Part shown: one piece after another, positions 16,775 to 27,460 of the stretch | How the letters are laid out: each line of letters starts with the position of its first letter | Numbering within the stretch: position 1 is the first letter of the stretch | Source of the DNA: Burkholderiales bacterium | GTDB lineage: Bacteria > Pseudomonadota > Gammaproteobacteria > Burkholderiales > Burkholderiaceae_E | Direction: 5' to 3' | DNA length: 50,869 bases | Assembly (NCBI GenBank): GCA_017307915.1 | Contig: JAFKGG010000373.1 | Span: 8,484-59,352, forward strand | Position numbers and translations under genes: made by a program | Notes under the pieces: model-generated | What the model was told of the DNA's origin: nothing | Database searches by the model: none | The model's input: only the letters and a program-made list of their open reading frames with translations

Positions 16775-17731
16775 TCAGGCCGCGGCCGCCTCGGCCTGCT
16801 GCCGTTTGGCCGCCATTGCATTGCCGGCGCGCGACATGCTCTTGCGGCCGAGTTGCGCCGAGATCCATTGGCCGGTGTCGACCAGCTTGCCCAGATCCAG
16901 GCCGGTGTCGATGCCCAGCCCTTGCATCAGGAACACGACGTCTTCGGTGGCGACGTTGCCGGTGGCGCCTTTCGCATACGGACAGCCGCCCAGCCCGGCG
17001 ATCGACGAATCGAAGCGATACACGCCGGCCTCCAGCGAGGCCACGATGTTGGCGATCGCCTGGCCATAGGTGTCGTGGTAGTGGCCGCACAGGCGATCGA
17101 GCGGCACCACACGCGACACCGCGTCAAACACCTGCACGACCTGGCGTGCCGTGCCCACGCCGATGGTGTCGGCGATGCTGATCTCATGCGCGCCCAGATC
17201 CATCAGCCGCTTGGCCACGTCGACCACCGATTCGACCGGCACCGCGCCCTGGTAGGGGCAGCCGAAGGCCACCGAAACCGACGCGCGCAGCCGCAGCCGG
17301 TGGGCATGCGCAGCCTCGGCCACCGGCCGGAAGCGCTCGATGCTCTCGCTGATCGAGCAGTTGATGTTGCGCATCGAGAAGGCTTCGCTGGCGGCGGCGA
17401 AGATCACCACTTCGTCGGGATTGCTGGCCAGTGCCGCGTCGAAGCCTTTCATGTTCGGCGTCAGCACCGAGATGCGGCTGCCGGCCGGGCGCGGCAGCGC
17501 CGCCATCAGCTCGGCGGCGTCGGCCAGTTGCGGCACCCATTTCGGCGACACGAACGAGGTGGCTTCGAGCTGCAACGCGCCGGCATCGAGCAATCGTTGG
17601 CACAGCTCGATCTTGACGGGCGTGGGGATCGGCTGCTTTTCGTTTTGCAGCCCGTCGCGGGCGCCGACTTCGGTGATGAAGACGCGTGCCGGCAGCGCGC
17701 CGGAACCAATGGAAGAGTAGGTTTGGGTCAT
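16775..17731 (-). CDS. liuE: Hydroxymethylglutaryl-CoA lyase
   Basis: Cleaves 3-hydroxy-3-methylglutaryl-CoA to acetyl-CoA and acetoacetate, the last step of leucine breakdown. 318 aa TIM barrel: EVGARDGLQNE with catalytic Arg25 and metal ligand Asp26, metal His pair in GHYHD (217, 219), and the signature GLGGCPYAKGATGN with catalytic Cys250. The frame is open to 17788 but the ATG at 17731 fits the family N-terminus. Also known as mvaB/hmgL. It is 97 bp downstream of the carboxylase alpha gene, with a strong hairpin in between. Confidence 0.95.
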   Translation of the reverse strand: MTQTYSSIGSGALPARVFITEVGARDGLQNEKQPIPTPVKIELCQRLLDAGALQLEATSFVSPKWVPQLADAAELMAALPRPAGSRISVLTPNMKGFDAALASNPDEVVIFAAASEAFSMRNINCSISESIERFRPVAEAAHAHRLRLRASVSVAFGCPYQGAVPVESVVDVAKRLMDLGAHEISIADTIGVGTARQVVQVFDAVSRVVPLDRLCGHYHDTYGQAIANIVASLEAGVYRFDSSIAGLGGCPYAKGATGNVATEDVVFLMQGLGIDTGLDLGKLVDTGQWISAQLGRKSMSRAGNAMAAKRQQAEAAAA

Positions 17732-17797
17732 GGTGCTCGCAGAATAAACCAGTCGGGCAGCGCCTGCCAGAAGACCGCGCCGCGGCATCTGCCCGTT

Positions 17798-17817
17798 GGC
17801 CGGCGGCGGCGCCGGCC
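17798..17817 (-). terminator. GC hairpin between liuD and liuE
   Basis: Perfect 8-bp stem GGCCGGCG/CGCCGGCC with a four-base loop, just after the liuD stop in transcript direction. No T-run follows on the minus strand, so partial attenuation or RNA processing is more likely than full termination. Confidence 0.4.
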
Positions 17818-17828
17818 GTGCATCTTTT

Positions 17829-19862
<2,034 letters not shown>

Positions 19863-19884
19863 GTCTGCTCCCTGCCCAGGCGGC

Positions 19885-20679
19885 TCACGATTGGTCCGGC
19901 ACCCAGGCCGGTTTGCGCTTTTCGAAGAACGACGCGATGCCTTCCTGGCCTTCGTCGCCGGCGCGCACGCGGGCGATGCGCTCGGCCGTGTCGGCCAGCA
20001 GGGCATCGTCGATGGCGCGTCCGCTGACGTCGCGGATCAGCCGCTTGGTTTCGCGCAGCGCCTGCGGGCCGCCCTGCACCAGATGGCCCAGCACTTCGTT
20101 GACCTTGTCATCCAGCTCCACTGGCATCGAAAGATCGTGTATCAGGCCGATCCGGTAGGCCTCGGCGGCCTCGATCACTTCGGCGGTGAGGAAGTAGCGG
20201 CGCGCAGTGCTCTCGCCCATCGCCTTGATCACGTAGGGACTGATCATCGCGGGAATCAGGCCGAGCTTGACTTCCGACAGGCAGAACTTGGCGTCGGTGC
20301 TGGCCAGCGCGATATCGCAGGCCGTGACCAGGCCCATGCCGCCGGCGAAGGCCGGGCCGTGCACGCGCGCCACGGTGGGCTTCGGGCTTTCATAGATCGT
20401 GCGCAGCAGCCTGGCCAGCGCGGCGGTGTCGGCGCGATTCTGTTCGGGCGTGAAATCGCGTGCGCGCTTCATCCAGTTCAGGTCGGCGCCGGCGCAGAAG
20501 GCCTTGCCGTGACCGGCCAGCAGGATCGCGCGCACCGAGTCGTCGTCGATCGCGCTTTCGAACGCGTCGGTCAGTTCGGCGATCAGCGTTTCGTTCAGCG
20601 CATTGCGCAGCTCGGGGCGGTTCAGCCAGATCAGCGCCACGCCCTCGTTCAATGCAGTTTCAATGGTTTGGTAGCTCAT
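19885..20679 (-). CDS. liuC: 3-Methylglutaconyl-CoA hydratase (enoyl-CoA hydratase family)
   Basis: 264 aa crotonase-fold enzyme that hydrates methylglutaconyl-CoA to HMG-CoA. The oxyanion-hole segments are GKAFCAGADLNWM and HGPAFAGGMGLVTACDIALAS. The AGADLNWM form is typical of LiuC/AUH rather than general crotonases. The start at 20679 (MSYQ) is preferred: GGAACCGGA lies directly upstream, while the ATG at 20691 has no Shine-Dalgarno. The open frame reaches 21141 but that part only overlaps liuB. It lies between liuB (59-bp gap) and liuD (22-bp gap). Confidence 0.92.
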   Translation of the reverse strand: MSYQTIETALNEGVALIWLNRPELRNALNETLIAELTDAFESAIDDDSVRAILLAGHGKAFCAGADLNWMKRARDFTPEQNRADTAALARLLRTIYESPKPTVARVHGPAFAGGMGLVTACDIALASTDAKFCLSEVKLGLIPAMISPYVIKAMGESTARRYFLTAEVIEAAEAYRIGLIHDLSMPVELDDKVNEVLGHLVQGGPQALRETKRLIRDVSGRAIDDALLADTAERIARVRAGDEGQEGIASFFEKRKPAWVPDQS

Positions 20680-20738
20680 GTCCGGTTCCATCGGTTCGGT
20701 GATCTGTCGCGCGGCAGGCTGGTGCCTGGGCTCGCCGC

Positions 20739-22346
20739 TCAGACGCGGAATACGCCGAAGCGCGTGTCGGCGATCGGTGCGTTCAGGCTGGCCGACAGGC
20801 CCAGCCCGAGCACCTGGCGCGTATCGACCGGGTCGATCACGCCGTCGTCCCACAGCCGTGCCGTCGAGTAATACGGATGGCCCTGGCGTTCGTATTGTTC
20901 GCGGATCGGTGCCTTGAACGCGGCTTCGTCTTCCGCGCTCCAGGTGCCGCCGCGCGCCTCGATGCCGTCGCGGCGCACGGTGGCCAGCACCGAGGCGGCC
21001 TGTTCGCCGCCCATCACGCTGATGCGCGCGTTCGGCCACATCCACAGGAAGCGCGGCAAATAGGCGCGGCCGCACATGCCGTAGTTGCCCGCGCCGAACG
21101 AGCCGCCGATGATGACGGTGAACTTGGGCACCTGTGCGCACGACACCGCGGTGACCATCTTGGCACCGGCGCGCGCGATGCCTTCGTTTTCATATTTGCG
21201 CCCGACCATGAAGCCGCTGATGTTCTGCAGGAACACCAGCGGGATCTTGCGCTGCGTGCACAACTCGATGAAGTGCGTGGCCTTGTTGGCCGATTCCGAG
21301 AACAGGATGCCGTTGTTCGCGATGATGCCCACCGGCATGCCGTACAGCCGCGCAAAGCCGGTGACCAGCGTGGTGCCGTAGCGTGCCTTGAACTCGTCGA
21401 GCGCCGAATCGTCGACGATGCGCGCGATCACCTCGCGCACGTCATACGGCTTGCGCGTGTCGGTGGGAATGATGCCGTACAGCTCTTCGGCCGGGTAGCG
21501 CGGTTGCACCGGTTCGGCGATGTCCATCTGCGGTGTCTTGCGCCGGTTCAGATTGCCGATGATGCGCCGCGTGATCGCCAGCGCGTGCGCGTCGTTGCTG
21601 GCCAGGTGATCGGCCACGCCCGACAGGCGCGTGTGCACGTCGCCGCCGCCCAGGTCTTCGGCGCTGACCTGCTCGCCGGTGGCGGCCTTCACCAGCGGCG
21701 GGCCGCCCAGAAAGATGGTGCCCTGGTTGCGCACGATGATCGCTTCGTCGCTCATCGCCGGCATGTAGGCGCCGCCGGCGGTGCACGAGCCCATCACCAC
21801 GGCGATCTGCGCGATGCCCTGGCTCGACATCACCGCCTGGTTGTAGAAGATGCGGCCGAAGTGGTCGCGGTCGGGAAACACCTCGTCCTGATTGGGCAGG
21901 TTGGCACCCCCGGAGTCGACCAGGTAGATGCACGGCAGATTGTTTTCCTTGGCGATCTCCTGCGCGCGCACGTGCTTCTTGACGGTGATCGGGTAGTAAG
22001 TGCCGCCCTTGACCGTGGCGTCGTTGCACACGATCACGCATTCGATGCCGGCGACGCGGCCGATGCCGGTGACGAGTCCCGCGCAGGGCGCATCGTTGTC
22101 GTACATGTCGAACGCCGCCATCGGCGACAGTTCGAGAAACGGTGTGCCGGGGTCGAGCAGCAACTGGATGCGATCGCGCGGCAGCAGCTTGCCGCGCGCC
22201 GTATGCTTGGCGCGCGCCGCTTCGCCGCCGCCGACGGCGATCTTCTCCATCTTGGCGCGCAGATCGTCGACCAGCGCGCGCATCGCCTGCGCGTTGCTGC
22301 GGAACTGCTCGTCGCGCGGGTTCAGGCGGGATTCGAGGATGTTCAA
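20739..22346 (-). CDS. liuB: Methylcrotonyl-CoA carboxylase, carboxyltransferase beta subunit
   Basis: 535 aa, the standard length for MccB. It transfers CO2 from biotin to 3-methylcrotonyl-CoA. Visible: the N-terminal helix region with [51 protein letters not shown], and the second-half ISGFMVG and [14 protein letters not shown] loops that form the acyl-CoA and biotin sites. No ATG is available at the family start; a TTG at 22346 with AGGAG seven bases upstream gives the expected [10 protein letters not shown] beginning. This TTG overlaps the stop of the upstream tetR gene as TTGA, implying translational coupling. Confidence 0.94.
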   Translation of the reverse strand: MNILESRLNPRDEQFRSNAQAMRALVDDLRAKMEKIAVGGGEAARAKHTARGKLLPRDRIQLLLDPGTPFLELSPMAAFDMYDNDAPCAGLVTGIGRVAGIECVIVCNDATVKGGTYYPITVKKHVRAQEIAKENNLPCIYLVDSGGANLPNQDEVFPDRDHFGRIFYNQAVMSSQGIAQIAVVMGSCTAGGAYMPAMSDEAIIVRNQGTIFLGGPPLVKAATGEQVSAEDLGGGDVHTRLSGVADHLASNDAHALAITRRIIGNLNRRKTPQMDIAEPVQPRYPAEELYGIIPTDTRKPYDVREVIARIVDDSALDEFKARYGTTLVTGFARLYGMPVGIIANNGILFSESANKATHFIELCTQRKIPLVFLQNISGFMVGRKYENEGIARAGAKMVTAVSCAQVPKFTVIIGGSFGAGNYGMCGRAYLPRFLWMWPNARISVMGGEQAASVLATVRRDGIEARGGTWSAEDEAAFKAPIREQYERQGHPYYSTARLWDDGVIDPVDTRQVLGLGLSASLNAPIADTRFGVFRV

Positions 22347-22984
22347 GCGGATCTCCTGTCGGCTGCCTTGCGTTGCGCCGGGGTGGCGGCGATGCGCGCC
22401 CCGACGCATTGCAGGACCATTTGCGTATAGATGTCGACCAGCTCGCGCTTGCCGAGCCGGCCGCTTTCATTGAACCAGGTGCCCACGCCGGTCAGCATGG
22501 CCAGCACGGCGAAGGTGGCGATGCGCGCGTCGGGCACGTGAAACGCGCCGGTGCGCATGCCGTCTTCGAGGATGCCGGTGAGGATGTCTTCATAGCGCCG
22601 GCGCAGCGCCACCACGCGGCGGTAATCGGCCGGCGCCAGGCTGCGCAGCTCCATGTTCGCCACGAACACCTCGCGCCGGCGCAGCGTGTGCGAACGGATG
22701 TGGAAATCGATGAAGGCGCGCAGCCGCAGCAGCGGGTCGGCGGCATCCGGCTGCTCCTGTTCCCAGCGGTCGAGCAGGAAATTCAGATGCTCGACCAGCA
22801 GCGCCACCAGCATGCCGCCCTTGCTGGGGAAGTAGCGATAGATGGTGCCGGGCTGGATGCCCACGCGCTCGGCCAGTTCGCGCAGCGTCATCGCCTCGAA
22901 GCCGCGCTGGGCGATCAGGTCGATCGCCGCCACGCGGATCGCTTCTTCGGTCTTTGCGCCGTCGGAACCCAGTCGTCGCGCCAT
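22343..22984 (-). CDS. TetR-family regulator of the liu cluster
   Basis: 213 aa. The N-terminal helix-turn-helix is clear ([36 protein letters not shown], about residues 19-53), and the all-helical C-terminal half resembles TetR_C ligand domains that bind acyl-CoAs. It is the first gene of the operon and overlaps liuB by four bases. Pseudomonas uses a MerR-type LiuR at this position, so a TetR protein is an alternative control scheme. A palindrome 60 bp upstream is the likely operator. The inducer may be isovaleryl- or methylcrotonyl-CoA (inference). Confidence 0.9.
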   Translation of the reverse strand: MARRLGSDGAKTEEAIRVAAIDLIAQRGFEAMTLRELAERVGIQPGTIYRYFPSKGGMLVALLVEHLNFLLDRWEQEQPDAADPLLRLRAFIDFHIRSHTLRRREVFVANMELRSLAPADYRRVVALRRRYEDILTGILEDGMRTGAFHVPDARIATFAVLAMLTGVGTWFNESGRLGKRELVDIYTQMVLQCVGARIAATPAQRKAADRRSA

Positions 22985-23179
22985 GGGCGGTGTCTCGTGC
23001 CGGGAAGGGATGGATCGAGGTGTCGAGTATAGCTTAGGAATTGAACGGTTGTCCGTTTATTTATTGGGCATAGGCCGAAGGGAGGGCTATTGCCGGGAAT
23101 CCTTCGGATCTAGCATCGACGCCTTGTCATTGGCCAGCACGGTCACCGGCGTTGTCCCGCATTCAGCGGCAGCCGGCCA
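22985..23179. other. Intergenic region between the liu operon and higBA
   Basis: This stretch and the first bases of the higBA promoter form a 230-bp divergent gap. Apart from the liu promoter/operator (23026-23057) I see nothing definite here. The part around 23040-23075 is markedly AT-richer than the surroundings. Confidence 0.5.
23026..23057 (-). promoter_or_regulatory. Promoter and candidate TetR operator of the liu operon
   Basis: On the minus strand, TATACT (23026-23031) forms a good -10 with CGGACA (23050-23055) as -35, spaced 18 bp. The inverted repeat AACGG-TTGT-CCGTT at 23044-23057 covers the -35, so a bound regulator would block RNA polymerase. Promoter and operator are inferred from sequence only. 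Confidence 0.55.
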
Positions 23180-23209
23180 TTGCGGAGAGTCCCAATTTGG
23201 GACTAAAAT
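23180..23209 (+). promoter_or_regulatory. higBA promoter with 17-bp palindromic operator
   Basis: The perfect palindrome AGTCCCAATTTGGGACT occupies 23188-23204, between a possible -35 (TTGCGG, 23180-23185) and -10 (TAAAAT, 23204-23209; spacer 18). This is a classic autoregulatory arrangement for a toxin-antitoxin pair. If the -10 is right, transcription would begin at or next to the higB ATG, giving a leaderless message. Confidence 0.6.
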
Positions 23210-23214
23210 GAATC

Positions 23215-23523
23215 ATGCGTGTGATTGCCGTCACGACGCTGCGCGCGTTCTGGGAAAGACCTGCACATAAGAATACCGAGGGGCCACTGAAGGCCTGGTA
23301 TGCAGAGGTCATGAAGGCCAGGTGGTTGCAACCCGCCGATATCAAGGCTCAGTACGGCACGGCAAGCATTCTGCGAAACAACAGAGTGGTGTTCAACATC
23401 AAAGGCAATGACTATCGGCTGGTTGTCTCGGTGTCATACAAACTGCAGATCGTCTACGTGAAGTTTGTCGGAACCCATAGGGAATACGATGCCGTTGATG
23501 CAGAAACCGTCGACATGACCTGA
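23215..23523 (+). CDS. higB: HigB-family mRNA interferase toxin
   Basis: 102 aa. It matches the HigB_toxin family throughout: MRVIAVTTLRAFWE at the N-terminus, PLKAWYAEVMKARW, ASILRNNRVVFNIKGNDYRLVV, and the terminal FVGTHREYDAVDAETV. These RelE-fold proteins cut mRNA at the ribosome. Toxin precedes antitoxin, as is normal for hig loci. No Shine-Dalgarno is visible at proper spacing. The locus looks somewhat lower in GC than its flanks, and sits between two unrelated minus-strand operons, both consistent with an acquired module. Confidence 0.9.
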   Translation: MRVIAVTTLRAFWERPAHKNTEGPLKAWYAEVMKARWLQPADIKAQYGTASILRNNRVVFNIKGNDYRLVVSVSYKLQIVYVKFVGTHREYDAVDAETVDMT

Positions 23524-23542
23524 GCGATCGCCGAGGTAAACC

Positions 23543-23920
23543 ATGGAAATCCGACCGATCCGCAGCGAACGCGACTACAGGGCGACTCTGAAGGAAGTTG
23601 CTGCCTTGATGGAGCTCGATCCTGACCTTGGTACGCCCGACGGCGATCGCCTGGACGTGCTGGTCACCCTGGTGCAAGCCTATGAAGCCAAGCGCCATCC
23701 GATGACGCCGCCGGATCCTATCGACGCCATCAAGTTCCGGATGGAACAAGAGGGAATGACGGTGAAGGATCTGGAGCCGATCATCGGCAAGGCCAACCGC
23801 GTTTACGAAATCCTGAATCGCAAGCGGCCGTTGACCTTGTCAATGATCAGGCGTGTGCATAAACGAATGGGCATTCCGGCAGAAGTGCTGATCCGCGAGC
23901 AGCATGATCTGGCGGCTTGA
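23543..23920 (+). CDS. higA: HigA-family antitoxin
   Basis: 125 aa. An N-terminal toxin-binding segment (IRSERDYRATLKEVAALMELDPDLGTPDGDRLDVL) precedes a Cro/CI-type helix-turn-helix (about residues 65-120: GMTVKDLEPIIGKANRVYEILNRKRPLTL). It neutralises HigB and should bind the palindrome upstream of higB. The ATG has GAGG seven bases upstream, 19 bp after higB. It ends five bp from the convergent Bug gene. Confidence 0.92.
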   Translation: MEIRPIRSERDYRATLKEVAALMELDPDLGTPDGDRLDVLVTLVQAYEAKRHPMTPPDPIDAIKFRMEQEGMTVKDLEPIIGKANRVYEILNRKRPLTLSMIRRVHKRMGIPAEVLIREQHDLAA

Positions 23921-23925
23921 GCCGC

Positions 23926-24894
23926 TCACTCCGGCTCGATCCCCGCCTCGCGAATCCGCTGCCCCCACACCTTGTACTGCTCGGCCACCATCGCATTCAT
24001 CTGCGACAGCGGCAGTGGCGCCGGTTCGGTGGCCATGTCGCGCAGCTTGGCGATCAGGTCCGGCTGCTTCACCGCCGCGGCGACGTTGCGGCTCCACCAT
24101 TCGACGATCGGCGGCGGCAGGCCGGCCGGGCCTGAGACGCCGGTCCAGCCCTGCAGCTCGACGCCGCTGATGCCCAGCTCGGTCAGCGTCGGCACGTCGG
24201 GCAGCACCGCCGAGCGCTTGCTGGAGGCTACCGCCAGCGGCCTGAGCCGGCCGGCCTTGGCCTGCGGCAGGCCGACGGCCAGGTCGGCCATCACGAAGTT
24301 GGTCTGGCCGCTGATCAGGTCGGTGAGTGCCGGCGGCTGGCCTTTGTACGGCACGCCGCGGATGCTCACGCCAGCGGCGCGCACGAAGGTGGCCGACACC
24401 ACCTGCGCGGTGGCCGAGCCGTAGCCGTAGGTGAGCTTGTCGGGATTCTTGCGCGCATCGGCCAGCAGGTCGTTGACGCTGCGATGCGGACTGTTGGCCG
24501 CCACGAACAGCGCCACGTCGAAGGTCAGCAGCCGCGCCATATGCGTGAAATCGCGCTGCGGGTCATAGGGCAGCTTCTTGACCAGGTGCGGGCCCGACGA
24601 ATGCGTCGCGCTGCTGCTCATCATCACCGTGTAGCCGTCGGGCGCCGATTTGGCCACGTGATCGGAGCCGATCTGCCCCAGCGCGCCCGGCCGGTTCTCG
24701 ACCACGAAGGTGGCGCCGGTGGCCTTGCGGATTTCTTCGAGCAGCATGCGCGACATCGTGTCGGTGCCGCTGCCGGCCGGGAACGGCACGATGAAGCGCA
24801 CCGGCCTGCTGCCGGGATATTCCTGCGCCTGTGCCGCGGGCTGCCATGCCAGCCCCACTGCCATCAGGGCGGTGATCACTGCCTTGAACTTCAT
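23926..24894 (-). CDS. Bug/TctC-type periplasmic solute-binding protein
   Basis: 322 aa. A Sec signal peptide (MKFKAVITALMAVGLAWQPAAQAQ) is followed by the tripartite tricarboxylate transporter receptor fold: RPVRFIVPFPAGSGTDTMSRML, FVVENRPGALGQIGSDHVAKSAPDGYT and VPYKGQPPALTDLISGQ are the usual ligand loops. These proteins bind carboxylates and are greatly expanded in Burkholderiales. GAGGAG lies just upstream of the ATG. It is the last gene of the GntR operon, 30 bp after the CoA transferase, so the ligand may be the pathway's dicarboxylate. No TctA/TctB membrane partners are present, as is common for orphan Bug proteins. Confidence 0.92.
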   Translation of the reverse strand: MKFKAVITALMAVGLAWQPAAQAQEYPGSRPVRFIVPFPAGSGTDTMSRMLLEEIRKATGATFVVENRPGALGQIGSDHVAKSAPDGYTVMMSSSATHSSGPHLVKKLPYDPQRDFTHMARLLTFDVALFVAANSPHRSVNDLLADARKNPDKLTYGYGSATAQVVSATFVRAAGVSIRGVPYKGQPPALTDLISGQTNFVMADLAVGLPQAKAGRLRPLAVASSKRSAVLPDVPTLTELGISGVELQGWTGVSGPAGLPPPIVEWWSRNVAAAVKQPDLIAKLRDMATEPAPLPLSQMNAMVAEQYKVWGQRIREAGIEPE

Positions 24895-24924
24895 CGTTCT
24901 CTCCTCGTTAGCATCAGAGCACTA

Positions 24925-26157
24925 TCAGGGCGTGGAGTCGGTATCCAGGCCGACTTCGCGCAGAACCTCGGCGGTATGTTCGCCGAGCCGTGGCGCATGC
25001 CGCCGGATGGTGGCGGGCGTCTCGGAAAAACGCATCGGAATGCCGGGCATGCGCAAGCGGCCTTCGCTCGGGTGTTCGACCGATTGCCAGAACCCGACCG
25101 CGCGCAGGTGCTCGTCGTCGAGCAAGGCCTGCAAGTCCTTCACCGGCGCGAACGGAATGTCGGCCTGCCCGAGCAAGGCCTCCCATTCGGCATTGGTATG
25201 CTGCGCCAGCGCCTGCTCGACGAGTTGATACAACTCATCGAAACGGCGGCTGCGTTCGGTGAGCGTGCGATAGCGTGGGTCGTCGGCCAGCTCGGCGCGC
25301 CCGGCCATTTCGAAGAAACGCCGCCATTGCGCATCGGTGTAGGGCACCACGGCCATGAAGCCGTCTTGCGTGCGAAACGGTTTGCGCCACGGGTTCAGCA
25401 GCCGGCCGTAGCCGGCGCCGCCCAGCGGCGGATCGAAGCTCAGGCCGGCCAGATGTTCGACCGACATGAATGCCACCATCGTTTCGAACATCGGCACCTC
25501 GACGGCCTGGCCGCGGCCGCTGCGTTCGCGCGCCAGCAGCGCGGCCATGATCGATTGCGAGACGTACTGCGCCAGGATCTTGTCGGCGACGACGCTGTTG
25601 ACGAAGCGCGGCTCGCCGCTGCCGCCTTGCAGATCGGCCAGCCCGCACAGCGCCTGAATGGTGTCGTCGATACCGGCGCGGCCGGCATAGGGGCCGCCTT
25701 CGCCATAACCGAAGCAACTGCAATGCACCAGCCGCGGATTGGCCGCCAGCAGCGTCTGCGCATCCAGCCCGAGCCGACGCAGCGCCTGCGGGCGCACGTT
25801 AGAGACGAACACGTCGGCCGTTTGCAACAGGCGCAACAGCGCTTGCTTGCCCGCCGGTTCCTTGGCGTCGATCACCGCACTGCGCTTGTTGCGGTTCAGG
25901 TTCAGGAACGTGTGGCTCATCGCCGTGTGCCGCTGCGGCGTCACGTGCCGGAAGATGTCGCCCTCGCGCGGCTCGATCTTGATCACGTCGGCACCGAGGT
26001 CGCCGAGCATTTGCGTGGCCATCGGGCCCATGCCGACGGTGGTCATGTCGATCACGCGGATGCCGGTCAGCGGGCCGTCGCGCAAGGATGTGTCGGCGCC
26101 GCGCGGATCGTCGTTCGCGCGCGCGCCGGCCGCTGGTTTCGGCATCGTCGCGCTCAT
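24925..26157 (-). CDS. Class III CoA transferase (CaiB/BaiF family)
   Basis: 410 aa. Visible: LTGIRVIDMTTVGMGPMATQMLGDLGADVIKIEP at the start, LNRNKRSAVIDAK, and the active-site region GPYAGRAGIDDTIQALCG, where Asp164 aligns with the catalytic Asp of formyl-CoA transferase. It moves CoA from a donor thioester (commonly succinyl-CoA) to a carboxylic acid. Its ATG overlaps the CitE stop as ATGA. With the MaoC and CitE genes it gives activation, hydration and cleavage of a C5-dicarboxylate such as itaconate or mesaconate. The frame extends to 26577 but only as an overlap. Confidence 0.9.
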   Translation of the reverse strand: MSATMPKPAAGARANDDPRGADTSLRDGPLTGIRVIDMTTVGMGPMATQMLGDLGADVIKIEPREGDIFRHVTPQRHTAMSHTFLNLNRNKRSAVIDAKEPAGKQALLRLLQTADVFVSNVRPQALRRLGLDAQTLLAANPRLVHCSCFGYGEGGPYAGRAGIDDTIQALCGLADLQGGSGEPRFVNSVVADKILAQYVSQSIMAALLARERSGRGQAVEVPMFETMVAFMSVEHLAGLSFDPPLGGAGYGRLLNPWRKPFRTQDGFMAVVPYTDAQWRRFFEMAGRAELADDPRYRTLTERSRRFDELYQLVEQALAQHTNAEWEALLGQADIPFAPVKDLQALLDDEHLRAVGFWQSVEHPSEGRLRMPGIPMRFSETPATIRRHAPRLGEHTAEVLREVGLDTDSTP

Positions 26158-27011
26158 TGCTCGCGTCCCAGCAAGCGCAGCGCGGCGCGCAGATGCGGCC
26201 GGTCGATCATCTTGCCGTCGAGGCGGAACGCGCCGACCGCTGGATTGGCGTCGAACACCGCGACGATGCGGCGCGCGAATTCCAGCTCGGCGGCGTCGGG
26301 CGTGAATGCTGCGTTGATCGGCGCAAGCTGGGCAGGATGGATGGCGATCTTGCCGGTGAAGCCGTCTTCGCGCGCCTCTTTCGATTCGAGCGCGATCAGC
26401 TCGGCATCGTCGATTTCGACCGACACGGTGTCGATCGCGCGCACGCCGGCGGCCGCGGCGGCGAACAGGCACCCCGAGCGGCAACTGCGAATCGGCTCGG
26501 TGTAGCGGCCGTTGCGGCGGTTGACCGAGGCGCCCAGATCGGCGGCGATGTCTTCGCCGCCCCAGGTCAGCGCCCACAGCCGTGGGCTGCTGCCGGCATA
26601 GCTGTGCAGGCCGAACATTGCCTGGCCCAGCTCGGTGGCGATCGGCATGATGCGCACGCTGCCCGGCGGCACGTCGGCGGCACTTTCGAAGGCGTCGAGA
26701 TAGTGGGCAAGGCGCACCACGTCGGCGCCGCCGCGCGACTTCGGCAGCGCGATGCCGAACGGGCGCGAGCCCACCACCGCGCGCAGATCATCGAGCGCCC
26801 AACCCGAATCGAGCGGATTGATGCGTACCCAGACGGCCTTGTCGCCGCGCGGCGCGGCCAGCATCTGCCGGATCGTGTCGCGTGCCTGCGGTTTGGCTGC
26901 CTCGGAGACCGAGTCTTCCAGATCGAGGATCAGCGCATCGGCCGACGATTGCAGCGCGCGTTCGAATTTGCGCGGGCTGTCGGCCGGCACGAACAGGAAT
27001 GAGCGGCTCAT
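26154..27011 (-). CDS. CitE/HpcH-family acyl-CoA lyase
   Basis: 285 aa TIM-barrel lyase. SRSFLFVPADSPRKFERA, LILDLEDSVSEAAKPQAR (metal-ligand Asp/Glu region), WVRINPLDSGW, IMPIATELGQA, and GFTGKIAIHPAQLAPIN are all typical of citramalyl-, malyl- or beta-methylmalyl-CoA lyases. It should split a hydroxylated dicarboxyl-CoA into acetyl-CoA plus pyruvate, or propionyl-CoA plus glyoxylate; sequence alone does not decide. ATGA overlaps at both ends tie it tightly to the MaoC and CoA transferase genes. Confidence 0.9.
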   Translation of the reverse strand: MSRSFLFVPADSPRKFERALQSSADALILDLEDSVSEAAKPQARDTIRQMLAAPRGDKAVWVRINPLDSGWALDDLRAVVGSRPFGIALPKSRGGADVVRLAHYLDAFESAADVPPGSVRIMPIATELGQAMFGLHSYAGSSPRLWALTWGGEDIAADLGASVNRRNGRYTEPIRSCRSGCLFAAAAAGVRAIDTVSVEIDDAELIALESKEAREDGFTGKIAIHPAQLAPINAAFTPDAAELEFARRIVAVFDANPAVGAFRLDGKMIDRPHLRAALRLLGREQ

Positions 27012-27460
27012 GATGGGCGCTTGCGCATGAAGGCCGAGCGGCGGCAGATCGCCACCAGCGTGCCGTGCTGGTTGATCGCCGTGTGTTCGAACTCGACGAT
27101 GCCGGCATCGGGCCGGCTGCTGCTCACGCGCTTGGACAGCACCTTGGTGCGCGCGCGCAGCGTATCGCCGGCGAACACCGGCGCCGGAAAGCGCACGTCG
27201 CTCATGCCCAGATTGGCGATCGTCGTGCCCAGCGTGGTGTCGTTGACCGTCATGCCGATCATCAGTCCCAGCGTGAAGATGCTGTTGACCAGCGGTCGGC
27301 CGAACTCGGTGCGCGCGGCGAACTCGGCGTCGATGTGCAGCGGCTGCACGTTCATCGTCAGGCTGGAGAACAGCAGGTTGTCGGTTTCGGTGGCGGTGCG
27401 GCTCCACTCGTGCTGGAACTCGCGTCCGATCTCGAAATCTTCGTAATAAAGACCAGCCAT
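27008..27460 (-). CDS. MaoC-family hydratase
   Basis: 150 aa single hotdog. The catalytic region TETDNLLFSSLTMNVQPLHID (Asp27, His42) is the mesaconyl/methylfumaryl-type variant of the MaoC hydratase motif, with a longer Asp-His spacing than crotonyl-CoA hydratases. It would add water to an unsaturated dicarboxyl-CoA before cleavage by CitE. The ATG at 27460 follows the GntR stop with no gap; GGAGG in the end of gntR supplies the ribosome site. Confidence 0.9.
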   Translation of the reverse strand: MAGLYYEDFEIGREFQHEWSRTATETDNLLFSSLTMNVQPLHIDAEFAARTEFGRPLVNSIFTLGLMIGMTVNDTTLGTTIANLGMSDVRFPAPVFAGDTLRARTKVLSKRVSSSRPDAGIVEFEHTAINQHGTLVAICRRSAFMRKRPS

